From: Thermodesulfobacteriota bacterium
GTDB taxonomy: Bacteria > Desulfobacterota > DSM-4660 > Desulfatiglandales > Desulfatiglandaceae
Direction of reading: 5' to 3'
DNA length: 33,648 bases
NCBI GenBank assembly: GCA_028278625.1
Contig: JANQDY010000068.1
Span: 1 to 33,648, forward strand
Position numbers and translations under genes: made by a program. Position 1 is the first letter of the stretch; every line of letters begins with the position of its first letter. This document shows positions 1 through 7,384 of the stretch, piece by piece. The notes below the pieces were generated by a model. It saw only the letters and a program-made list of their open reading frames with translations, did no database searches and was not told the origin of the DNA.

Positions 1-289
1 ATGGCTCGCCTCCTACATTTAAGGTATTTTTCGTAGTATGGCGATTTCATGTGAATATTGCAAGGAAAAATTTTATAAGTCACGTTGTAGGGCTAAAAAC
101 CAACCACTTCTTTTGAGCTTTGAAAGGAACGAAAAATCCCTTCAACAGAACAATCACATTCCTCCCGGAATTGATGGAATCCTACGTGAATTCGAGGAAG
201 CTTTGGATATCAGGTGTTGACTGCAATTGGTTGGTGCGGTATTGTAACTCCTGGTTGCACAATGAAATCCGCGAAGTATCGGAGGAGGC
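1..289. other. AT-rich leader upstream of the toxin-antitoxin remnant
   Basis: I see no convincing protein gene here. Short open frames exist on both strands, but none has a good ribosome-binding site together with recognisable protein character. The 3' part carries the likely promoter and ribosome-binding site of the antitoxin gene that starts at 290. The window begins inside this stretch, so the end of an upstream gene could be missed. Confidence 0.4.
217..245 (+). promoter_or_regulatory. Putative sigma-70 promoter of the toxin-antitoxin pair
   Basis: TTGACT at 217-222 and TATTGT at 240-245 are separated by 17 bp. They match the -35 box at 5 of 6 and the -10 box at 4 of 6 positions. The predicted start would be near 252, giving a leader of about 40 nt to the ATG at 290. 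A good ribosome-binding site (GGAGG at 281-285) sits just ahead of that ATG. This was found by eye only. Confidence 0.45.
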
Positions 290-580
290 ATGCCAAGTAT
301 AACCATCAGAGAAATCCCAGATGTTCTATACCAGGATATTAAGAATCTTGCTGAAGAGGAACGCAGGTCTATCAACAGCCAAATCATATATGGACTTTCG
401 CAATATGTGAAAAACAAAAAATCCACTGAACAGAGGCTGGCGGAGATTAGAAAACTGAGGGAATCCTTTGATGTGAAGGGATTTCATCCAACACAAGAAA
501 CATTGAAAAAATGGTCGAGGAAGGCAGGCCGTGATTGTTGTGGACACCAATATCATCAGCTATCTGATGATTCCAAATGA
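290..580 (+). pseudogene. Ribbon-helix-helix antitoxin (FitA/Arc-like), C-terminus apparently frameshifted
   Basis: The first ~70 residues (MPSITIREIPDVLYQDIKNL...) look like a ribbon-helix-helix antitoxin: a short N-terminal strand, then two helices with RRSINSQI. Such proteins bind their own promoter through the N-terminus and block a PIN toxin with the C-terminal tail. As read, the frame continues to 580 with an unlikely Cys/His-rich tail (WSRKAGRDCCGH...). Adding one A to the run of six A at 506-511 would instead give ETLKKMVEEGRP and a TGA at 532-534. That is a typical antitoxin ending, and the TGA would overlap the toxin GTG at 531 as GTGA. I therefore infer a one-base loss, or a sequencing error, in the homopolymer. 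The start is supported by GGAGG at 281-285. Confidence 0.65.
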
Positions 581-924
581 CAAGTACAATCAATTGGCTG
601 ATGACCTTTATCAACTGGAGTTCCCCGGATTTATGGCGGCATGAATTTCTGAGTGTATTGAGTATCTACCTGCGACAAAGTCTTATTGATACGGTTGAGT
701 GTAAATCGATTTTTCGGGAAGCTTTGGACCTGGTTGTCTCAAAGCCAATCTCCGGTTTCGACAGGTTGTTTAACATCATCGAAGGCAGCAGTTTGTCCGC
801 ATACGATTGTGAGTTTGTGGCCCTTGCGAAAGAAAACAATTTGCCTTTCATAACGGAAGATAAAAAAATTATCCGCGAGTTTCCCCACATCGCTTTTTCA
901 ATGAATGGCTACCTGAGCGGTTAG
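531..924 (+). pseudogene. PIN-domain (VapC-like) toxin with an internal frameshift
   Basis: From the GTG at 531 the frame reads IVVDTNIISYLMIPNDK and continues to about 620, then stops at 642. From about 612 the next frame continues the same fold (WSSPDLWRHEFLSVLSIYLR) and runs to the stop at 922-924. Joined, the two parts hold the PIN acidic residues: the Asp of DTN, the Glu of RHEF, the Asp of SAYDCEF and the Asp of ITEDKK. The family is Mg-dependent ribonucleases that cleave RNA when the antitoxin is lost. The break lies around 612-620, where a few residues usual in this family also seem to be missing, so a small deletion is likelier than one inserted base. A toxin with this lesion is probably inactive unless the frameshift is a sequencing error. 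Confidence 0.65.
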
Positions 925-1272
925 CAACGGAAACAGAGCCAGCCTGATGCAGGATATGCCATAAAAGCAGGTGTCCACTTTTCGTTTGTTTCGCTACCGG
1001 TTTGCGGGCAACGATGCGTTTAAGCCGGGATCGATTGGCCGAGTATTCCGAAGCGGCTTTTGGTGAGCGATCCCGAAAGGGGCGGCAGAGCTCCCATGCG
1101 GATGATTCTGCGTTCCGCAGAATCACAAGGCCCGTGAACGTCGGCCTGGGCCGAGGCGCTCATGATCCAGGAGGCCATGGTTTTGGGGGAGGCGACCGGC
1201 CGCGTCAGCGGTGTTTTTGGCGCACATCTCCTGAAATAACTATTGCTGAGTTCCGGCCAGACCATCTTGGCA
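925..1272. other. Intergenic stretch without a convincing gene
   Basis: About 350 bp lie between the toxin remnant (plus strand) and the end of the solute-binding protein gene (minus strand). Open frames exist on both strands, but none shows a recognisable fold or a clear ribosome-binding site. The stretch contains a perfect 9-bp inverted repeat with a 3-nt loop (1104-1124) and looks GC-richer than the toxin region. It may be a gene remnant or a dispersed non-coding repeat; I cannot identify it. Confidence 0.35.
1104..1124. repeat. Perfect 9-bp inverted repeat, 3-nt loop
   Basis: GATTCTGCG at 1104-1112 pairs with CGCAGAATC at 1116-1124 around the loop TTC. No T-run follows on either strand, so it does not look like an intrinsic terminator. 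It lies about 150 nt beyond the stop of the minus-strand solute-binding protein gene. It could stabilise the 3' end of that transcript or belong to a small dispersed repeat. Confidence 0.5.
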
Positions 1273-2046
1273 CTATTCTGTCGCATATGCTCTTTCCACC
1301 CAATCTTGAGTGATCTGCTCATAAACCCCATTTGATCGAATAAGCTCAATCCCTTCTTCATATTTTTGACGGGCCCACTTTCCCTTGGGATTGGATTTGC
1401 TAAAGCCGATATGGAGCTCCAGTTTTGTGCTGTGAAATGCCAGGGCAACCTTTCCTGTCATCCCTGCTTTCTGAATTATAAAGTCCGCAGGTTTTGTCTC
1501 GTTGTTCCACAAAATAACTGCATCAAGACGGCCCTTTCCAAGTTTCCTGATATTCATTTCTTCAGAGCGGGTTTTTTCAACAACAATCCGGTCCCCTTTT
1601 TCCAATTCATAAAACATTCTGTCATATTCATACCCTATTACTGTTCCGACAATCGTTCCTTTTCCAAGATCTTCAGGTCTTGAAGCGCTTAAAGGGTTTT
1701 CAGTATTATGGAAATAACTGATATATGCAAAAAAAAGGGGGATTTCAGAAAACGATATTTCCTTTTCCAGCTCCGGGATTTTTGCCATATTAAGACATCC
1801 AACAGCTTCTCCGGTCTCCGTATATTTCTTACACCTTGCATAAGGAACAACCTCAAACGCAACATCCACGTCAACCGCATCATAAATCGCTTTTACAAGA
1901 TCATTCGCATAACCGGTACCATCCCCTTTGGACCAGGGGGCTGCATCATTTTCAACGAAAATCTTCAACTTTTCCCTGCCCTCTGCGATTTGAGCCATCA
2001 GAAGAGACATTACGATGGTTGGGATAACGACAAAACCTCGCCTCAT
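1273..2046 (-). CDS. Periplasmic solute-binding protein, family 3 (PBPb fold), orphan
   Basis: This 257-residue protein has an N-terminal signal peptide (MRRGFVVIPTIVMSLLMAQIAEG) without a lipobox, then a PBPb-type bilobal fold. Family hallmarks are LKIFVENDAAPWSKGDGTG near the N-terminus, a PYARCKKYTETGEAVGC segment and the GKGRLDAVILWN segment. The family binds amino acids or other small polar ligands in the periplasm. A longer reading from 2076 exists, but GGGAAG lies about 5 nt before the ATG at 2046 and the signal peptide starts there. No ABC permease or ATPase gene is nearby. It is the last gene behind the RND-kinase fusion (56 nt gap), so it may feed a ligand signal rather than an importer. 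The ligand is unknown. Confidence 0.85.
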   Translation of the reverse strand: MRRGFVVIPTIVMSLLMAQIAEGREKLKIFVENDAAPWSKGDGTGYANDLVKAIYDAVDVDVAFEVVPYARCKKYTETGEAVGCLNMAKIPELEKEISFSEIPLFFAYISYFHNTENPLSASRPEDLGKGTIVGTVIGYEYDRMFYELEKGDRIVVEKTRSEEMNIRKLGKGRLDAVILWNNETKPADFIIQKAGMTGKVALAFHSTKLELHIGFSKSNPKGKWARQKYEEGIELIRSNGVYEQITQDWVERAYATE

Positions 2047-2102
2047 TTTCTTCCCTTTTTTACAGTATATGTACATTTTTGGGTAATTTTTACAAAAAAG
2101 AA

Positions 2103-5084
2103 CTATATCTCCCCGCCTTCCCGGGCTTTGGGAAAGCTGAGCACAAAGGTGCTGCCCCTTTTTTCCCAGCTGTCCAACCGAATCCGCCCGCCGTGGTTTT
2201 TAACGATCTCGCGGCTGATGCAAAGCCCCAGGCCCGCCCCCTTCCCTTCCGCCTTGCCCGTGAAAAAGGGCTCAAAGATGCGGTCCCGCACATCCAGGGA
2301 AATCCCAATGCCTGTGTCCGACACGGATACCTTCACGCGGCTTGTCTCCATAAAGGAGCGTATGGCAATCAGACGTCCCTGAATGACCTCTTCATCACTC
2401 TGAGCGGCGTGGATGGCATCGGCGGCATTGGAAATGAGGTTGTACATGACCTGCTCCAGGCGGTTGGCCTGGCCGAAAATGGGCGGCAGATCCGGATCAA
2501 GATCGAGGGTCACTTTGATGTTATCAAGGAGAAGCTGCTGCTCGACAATGGCGTAGGTCTTTTTTATGACATCGTTTAAGTCCACCTTTTCTTTTTTAAA
2601 ACCCTTCTTATCTTCCAGTTCCGTAAGGCGGCTGATGATGACGGAGGCCCGGTCCACCTGGCCGCTAATTTCCGTGGCCACCTGAAGTATCCGGTCGTCG
2701 GGAATCTTCTGCCTTTTCTGCGCCATCATCTTCAGGAACTCACTCCCCACCTTGATGGCGTTGAGCGGCTGGTTCAGCTCGTGGGCCACGCCAGGTGAAA
2801 TACCGCCCAGTGTGGGCATCAGCCTTAACAGGTCCCATGCGGTCACCAGCTCCACATGCAACATGACCGACGGCAGAATGAGGAGTGCCCCCCAGAGCGC
2901 CGCCAGCATGGTCACCACCATGAGAAGGCCGAAGACAGCCGTTGGTTTGAAATGGGAAAAGATGAGGATTGAAAACCCCAGGCTGATGGCCAGCGTCGTA
3001 AAAATGATGGGTCTGCCAACCTCGTAGATGGTATCCCTAAGTGCCCGGTCCTTGTCCAGATCCTTTTTGAACTCTTCGTTGTAACGCACCAGATAGTGAA
3101 TGGTATCATCCACCGCCAGACCGATGGCGATGCTGGCGATGAGGCTTGTGGCAACGGATAGTTCGATGCCGAACCAACCCATGAAGCCGAAACTGACAAG
3201 AATGGGAAAAACATTGGGGATGATGGCCATAAAGCCCACTTTGGCGGAAAGAAAGAGCAGGCTCATGGCCGCTATGATGAGCACCAGGGTGAGTGACAGG
3301 CTTTTCACCAGACCTTGGGTCAGCAGCACGCTGCTCTGGGAAATAACAATACCGAAACCGGTCACGTTCACATCCAGAGCATTTCCAAAGTTGGCTGTTA
3401 GATAATCGGTGATTTCCTTCTTGAGCGCCAGGAAATCCCGTGAACCGGAGATATGGGTTCTTAATAGGATATTGGCCTGTTTCATGTCTACATCCATGAA
3501 CCGCTCGAACATCTCCAGTCCCAGCAACGATTTGTAACTGTTGATGAGCATGCGAACCTCGAAGGGCTCCTCGGGAAGGGCGTAAGCCTCCTCTTTGTAC
3601 TCATTGGTGGCATAATTCACGAGCTTCAAAAAATCCGCCAGGGACACGGTTTTGTCCACGCCGTCAAGGCCATCCAAAAACCCTTGTATCTCTGCAATCC
3701 GTGCCAGGCGGGCCGGGTCTTCAAAATATCCTTCGGTGCGGGCACCAAGCACCACGTTGACGGGGAAACTGCCGGATGTCTCTTGCGCAATATCCTCGAA
3801 ATTGCGACTGATGGGCGTGCTCTCTTTGAAAAATCCAACGGGGTTTGTTTCAACATCCAGTTGAATAATGCCCAAAATGGCAATGATGCTCACCAACAAT
3901 ACGCTTAAAAGCACCCATTTGCGCTGCTTGATATTCAAGTGTACGATCTTCTTCAAAAAGAGACGAATGGGACCCCCCGCTTCCAGGGGCTTTCTCCTCA
4001 CCTTTCGCGGCAGTGGCAGCACGGACAATACTGCCGGGACCCCAAAAAGGAGCATCCCCAGCAAGCTGGCCAACCCCAGGCAGGAAAAGGCGGAAAAGGC
4101 TCTGATACTGTGAATCTGATTCAGCATGAGGGAAGCGAGTCCCATGATGGTGGTCACCACCGCAAGCACCGTGGGAAACCGCACGTGAATAAAACAGTCA
4201 AACACTGCCTCTTTGGAAGATTCCGCCTTTTCGGCGGCCGACCGGTAGGCTGAAAGAATGTACATGCAGTAAGCGGTTCCCACTGCAATGAGAAATACGG
4301 GGACGATCATGGTCAACAAAGAGAGGGGCGCACCTGTCCAGGCCATCATGCCGAAGGTCCAGATCAACGCAAAGAGCACGGACCCTACAGGTATCAGCAC
4401 GGATCTCACATCCCTGAAGAGAAAGAGCAGGACCAGGGCCATGATGAACAGGGCCACCGGCGGCAGCTTCAAAAAATCGCTCTCCGTATAATCCGCCAGG
4501 GCCTTTGAAACAAGGGGCATGCCGATCTGATAGAAGGAAAGCGTCTTGTTTTCCTTCAGAATGATTTTCTCGACGGCTTGAATAACAGGGGCCTTATCGG
4601 TAACGTCATCCAGGAGGACCGACATTACGGTGGTCTTCCGGTCTTCGGAGAGGAAATTCCGTTTGAAAAGCAGAATGGGCGCAATGATCTCCTTGAAATC
4701 GCTGGAGGTCCAGCGATCGGTCAGATCCATGTCCCTTTTGATGCCGGGCAGGCTCAGTACGCGCCTGACACCCTTGATATTGGAAAGGGCTTCTGAAATT
4801 TTCCCCAGACGCTCAAACGTTTTGGGAGCGAAAAAATCATCCCCCTTGGCCACCACGAGAATCATCTCCTCACTTCCGAAAAGCTTCTTGAACCTCTGGT
4901 AGTAGACGCTCTCCGGAAGATTTTCGATGGCCAGGTCGTAGATGGACGTCTCGAATCTCAGTTGGGGCAGCTTGGTGGCAAAAAGGAGGGTGATCAGGAT
5001 GATCAGGGACAGAACCAGGTATGGATGTCCGATCACGAATCGAAGCCGCCGGCCCGAATTGAGCAAGCCCATCAACCCTGTCAT
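2103..5084 (-). CDS. RND/MMPL (HAE3-type) membrane protein fused to a histidine kinase
   Basis: This 993-residue protein has two parts. Residues 1-750 form an HAE3/MMPL-type RND protein: a membrane segment at ~17-38, a first periplasmic domain (~40-205), a membrane bundle (~205-360), a second such half from ~390, a second periplasmic domain (~410-590) and a final bundle (~595-745). GLAVDDTIHYLVRY at 655-668 is the typical TM10 motif with paired Asp; the equivalent place in the first half (VGTAYCMYILSAY) lacks Asp. Directly after the last membrane segment comes a kinase core: H-box AHELNQP with His768, N-box NLISNAADA at 882-890, DTGIGI at 923-928, EPFF at 938-941 and a GLGL box near 951. RND proteins move lipids or hydrophobic compounds using the proton gradient; the kinase should phosphorylate a response regulator. 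The kinase half resembles that of the upstream kinase gene. The ribosome-binding site before 5084 is weak, so the ATG at 5072 is possible. Confidence 0.9.
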   Translation of the reverse strand: MTGLMGLLNSGRRLRFVIGHPYLVLSLIILITLLFATKLPQLRFETSIYDLAIENLPESVYYQRFKKLFGSEEMILVVAKGDDFFAPKTFERLGKISEALSNIKGVRRVLSLPGIKRDMDLTDRWTSSDFKEIIAPILLFKRNFLSEDRKTTVMSVLLDDVTDKAPVIQAVEKIILKENKTLSFYQIGMPLVSKALADYTESDFLKLPPVALFIMALVLLFLFRDVRSVLIPVGSVLFALIWTFGMMAWTGAPLSLLTMIVPVFLIAVGTAYCMYILSAYRSAAEKAESSKEAVFDCFIHVRFPTVLAVVTTIMGLASLMLNQIHSIRAFSAFSCLGLASLLGMLLFGVPAVLSVLPLPRKVRRKPLEAGGPIRLFLKKIVHLNIKQRKWVLLSVLLVSIIAILGIIQLDVETNPVGFFKESTPISRNFEDIAQETSGSFPVNVVLGARTEGYFEDPARLARIAEIQGFLDGLDGVDKTVSLADFLKLVNYATNEYKEEAYALPEEPFEVRMLINSYKSLLGLEMFERFMDVDMKQANILLRTHISGSRDFLALKKEITDYLTANFGNALDVNVTGFGIVISQSSVLLTQGLVKSLSLTLVLIIAAMSLLFLSAKVGFMAIIPNVFPILVSFGFMGWFGIELSVATSLIASIAIGLAVDDTIHYLVRYNEEFKKDLDKDRALRDTIYEVGRPIIFTTLAISLGFSILIFSHFKPTAVFGLLMVVTMLAALWGALLILPSVMLHVELVTAWDLLRLMPTLGGISPGVAHELNQPLNAIKVGSEFLKMMAQKRQKIPDDRILQVATEISGQVDRASVIISRLTELEDKKGFKKEKVDLNDVIKKTYAIVEQQLLLDNIKVTLDLDPDLPPIFGQANRLEQVMYNLISNAADAIHAAQSDEEVIQGRLIAIRSFMETSRVKVSVSDTGIGISLDVRDRIFEPFFTGKAEGKGAGLGLCISREIVKNHGGRIRLDSWEKRGSTFVLSFPKAREGGEI

Positions 5085-5120
5085 GGCCCAACCTGCCTTT
5101 CAAAAGGTCCCAAGGATCTC

Positions 5121-5495
5121 CTAAACCCCATTCTCAAGAAGATTATCCGCTTTTTCAAGTGCCCTATCAAGGGCTTCTTTCTGAATCGGCTTATGGATGA
5201 TGTCGGTGGCATGGAGATGGAGGGCCTTTTTCTCCAGTTCCCTGTCTCCATGACCGGTGATCACAATCACCACCGCGCCGGGTGAGATGGCCTTAATCTG
5301 TTTGAGGACCTCAAAACCGTCCATACCCGGCATCTTGATGTCCGTAAAAACAATGGATGGGGCTTCCGCTTTAAAGAGCGCAATCCCTTGTTCCCCTTTT
5401 TCAGCGGTGAGAACTTGAAATCCGTAGGCTTCCAGGAAGAGCTCGAACATGGCAAGGGTCGGTTTTTCATCATCGATAATCAAAACTTTGCGCAT
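5121..5495 (-). CDS. Single-domain response regulator (CheY-like receiver)
   Basis: These 124 residues form a receiver domain only. The acidic pair Asp8/Asp9, the phospho-acceptor Asp52 (FTDIKMPG), the switch Thr80 (VIVITGHG) and Lys102 (HKPI) are all present, so it should be phosphorylatable. It has no output domain and would act through protein contacts or as a phosphorelay step. It lies between two histidine-kinase genes (gaps of 20 and 36 nt), which suggests that both kinases address it. AAGGAG lies 10 nt before the ATG. Confidence 0.93.
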   Translation of the reverse strand: MRKVLIIDDEKPTLAMFELFLEAYGFQVLTAEKGEQGIALFKAEAPSIVFTDIKMPGMDGFEVLKQIKAISPGAVVIVITGHGDRELEKKALHLHATDIIHKPIQKEALDRALEKADNLLENGV

Positions 5496-5515
5496 CCGGT
5501 AAATACTCCTTCAAA

Positions 5516-7384
5516 TCATGTTTTCATTTGCGGCAGTACCACGGCAAAGGTCGTGCCGATGCCATCACCGCTGTGCACGCGAATTTCGCCGCCGTGCTCC
5601 ACAACGATCTCATAAATGATGGCGAGCCCGAGCCCCATCCCCTTACCCACTTCCTTTGTGGTGAAAAAAGGCTCAAAAATCTTGTCCAGGGCATCCTTGC
5701 TGATGCCTGACCCCGAATCTGAAACGGATATGACCACCTGTCCTTCAATGGAAAAGGAGCGAACGCTGATCCGGCTCGTTGCACCATCCTCCTTGGCCTC
5801 ACGGTTCTGCAAAATGGCATCACGGGCGTTGGAAAGCAGGTTGAAAAAAACCTGTTCCAGGCGGTTGGGGCTTGCGAAGACCAAGGGCATATCCCGCCCC
5901 TTGAGGACCCGAAGGCGTATGCCTTGAAGTTTCAACTGCTGGCCGAAAATCTTGACTACATTCTGCAGGGGTTCATTTGCGTCCACCTCTTCCCGCGTGA
6001 AATCGGCCTTTCTTGAAAAATCCCGAAGGCGCCTAATGATGTCCGATGCGCGGCTCACCTGGGCGCTCACTTCCTTGGCCACTTGCGCCAGTTTCTCGGG
6101 CGGGATGACCCTCCCCTTTTCCAGCATGAGATTCAGAAAATCGTTTCCCATCTTGATGGCGTTGAGCGGCTGGTTCAATTCGTGGGCAATGCCCGCTGAC
6201 ATTTCCCCCAAGGTTTTCATTTTGCTGGCCTGGATGAGCTGAGCGTCTCTTTCCATGTTTTCAGTCACATCGTTGGCCGCCAGTATGATGGCCTCGCGGC
6301 CCTGATAGACCGCCGGACAGGCGCGCACGTTCACGTAAAAGGGGCGTTTCCCTTTTCGGTAGTGCCGTTCCCGGTAGCTGAGCACACACACGCTGGCCAT
6401 GTCCCGGTCGTCCGGGCCGATCCCTTCCCAGTCCCCGTATTCGAAAGTTCCCAAGTCTTCAAAGGGGCGGCCGATCAATTCCCCCATGGTGTAGCCGTAT
6501 GTTTCCGCTGCCGCCGGATTGGCATCCAGGATCCTGAATCCCTGGCGATCCACCACAAACACGGGATTGGGGCCGCTGTCAAAGAGGGAACGGTATTTCC
6601 GCTCCGATTCCTTGAGCTGCTCCCTGGAAGCCCGAATGGATGCGGTCATGTGATCAAAGGCCTCGGCCAGTTGCTGGATCTCTTCTCCGTCGTGGCGCTT
6701 TTTTTTGACGATGGCGGCGGTTTTTTCGTAGCCCACGTCCAGGTTTCCCATGCTGATATCCCGGGCTCTCTGAATCAGGTCCCCCATGGGCCGGGAGATG
6801 TATCCCGAAAGCCAGTGGGCGATCCCGAAGAAAATGAGAATGATGACGGAGATGAATCCCAAAAAGGTGATGCGCAACCGGCCGATGATCTCATCAATCT
6901 GCTTTTTGCTCAATCCCAGATGGACGGTGCCGATTCGCTCATGGCCGTAAATGACAGGAAAAGCGATATCATAGGCTGACTCATCTCCGAAAAAAATCTC
7001 TTTAACACCCCGATCCCCCTCTGAGCCAATGGGGTCCATCCGGCGCAGGTTAAGCGGAAAAACCCCGTCAAAACTGTGGGCCAGCAGCTTTCCCTTTTTG
7101 TCCACAATGAACATATACGCGATCAGCGTTTCCCGGTTTCCAAGACGGGAGGCCTTTTTAAGCTGATGGCGCAACCCTTTTTCATCACCCCGCAGGACAT
7201 GGGGCAGTGCTTCCTCGGCAACGCTTTCAGCAATCCCCTTGCCCCGCTGCTCAAGGCGCTGGATGAGGCTTGAAACCAGCACCCATCGGGCCACCAGCGC
7301 AATACCGACACTCACGAAAAGGATGACGGCAACGGAAGCAAAGAAAATCTTGTTCTTATGACTCAGGCGATGCAGCAGAATCAT
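5516..7384 (-). CDS. Membrane sensor histidine kinase (CACHE-like sensor, HAMP, PAS, HisKA, HATPase)
   Basis: This 622-residue protein has a membrane segment at ~14-38, a periplasmic sensor of about 130 residues (~40-168, single-CACHE-like by pattern), a second membrane segment (~172-193) and a HAMP region (~195-255). A PAS domain follows at ~262-378, then HisKA with His401 (GIAHELNQPL), an N-box with NLLSNARDA (515-523), DSGSGI (556-561), EPFF (571-574) and a GKGMGLGL box (580-587). All kinase residues are present, so it should autophosphorylate and pass phosphate to a receiver, most likely the one encoded just downstream. Its start overlaps the end of the acyl-CoA synthetase gene by 4 nt (ATGA), which indicates translational coupling. 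The sensed signal is unknown; its place beside a fatty-acid activating enzyme hints at a lipid or organic acid. Confidence 0.92.
   Translation of the reverse strand: MILLHRLSHKNKIFFASVAVILFVSVGIALVARWVLVSSLIQRLEQRGKGIAESVAEEALPHVLRGDEKGLRHQLKKASRLGNRETLIAYMFIVDKKGKLLAHSFDGVFPLNLRRMDPIGSEGDRGVKEIFFGDESAYDIAFPVIYGHERIGTVHLGLSKKQIDEIIGRLRITFLGFISVIILIFFGIAHWLSGYISRPMGDLIQRARDISMGNLDVGYEKTAAIVKKKRHDGEEIQQLAEAFDHMTASIRASREQLKESERKYRSLFDSGPNPVFVVDRQGFRILDANPAAAETYGYTMGELIGRPFEDLGTFEYGDWEGIGPDDRDMASVCVLSYRERHYRKGKRPFYVNVRACPAVYQGREAIILAANDVTENMERDAQLIQASKMKTLGEMSAGIAHELNQPLNAIKMGNDFLNLMLEKGRVIPPEKLAQVAKEVSAQVSRASDIIRRLRDFSRKADFTREEVDANEPLQNVVKIFGQQLKLQGIRLRVLKGRDMPLVFASPNRLEQVFFNLLSNARDAILQNREAKEDGATSRISVRSFSIEGQVVISVSDSGSGISKDALDKIFEPFFTTKEVGKGMGLGLAIIYEIVVEHGGEIRVHSGDGIGTTFAVVLPQMKT

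Noticed and set aside
38..302. Two 60-residue open frames on the plus strand before the antitoxin
   Set aside because: They overlap each other and the promoter region and lack protein-like composition or start signals.
1104..1124. Intrinsic terminator of the solute-binding protein gene
   Set aside because: The stem is perfect but no T-run follows on either strand, and it lies about 150 nt beyond the stop codon.
1002..1448. Overlapping open frames of 103 residues (plus) and 142 residues (minus)
   Set aside because: Neither has a ribosome-binding site or recognisable motifs, and the minus frame runs out of the solute-binding protein gene in another register. They may be remnants but are not callable.
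1708..2382. 224-residue open frame on the plus strand
   Set aside because: It spans the antisense of the solute-binding protein start and the end of the RND-kinase gene; both opposite genes are well supported.
6362..6979. 205-residue open frame on the plus strand
   Set aside because: It is antisense to the PAS/HAMP kinase gene, with no family match by eye and no start signals.
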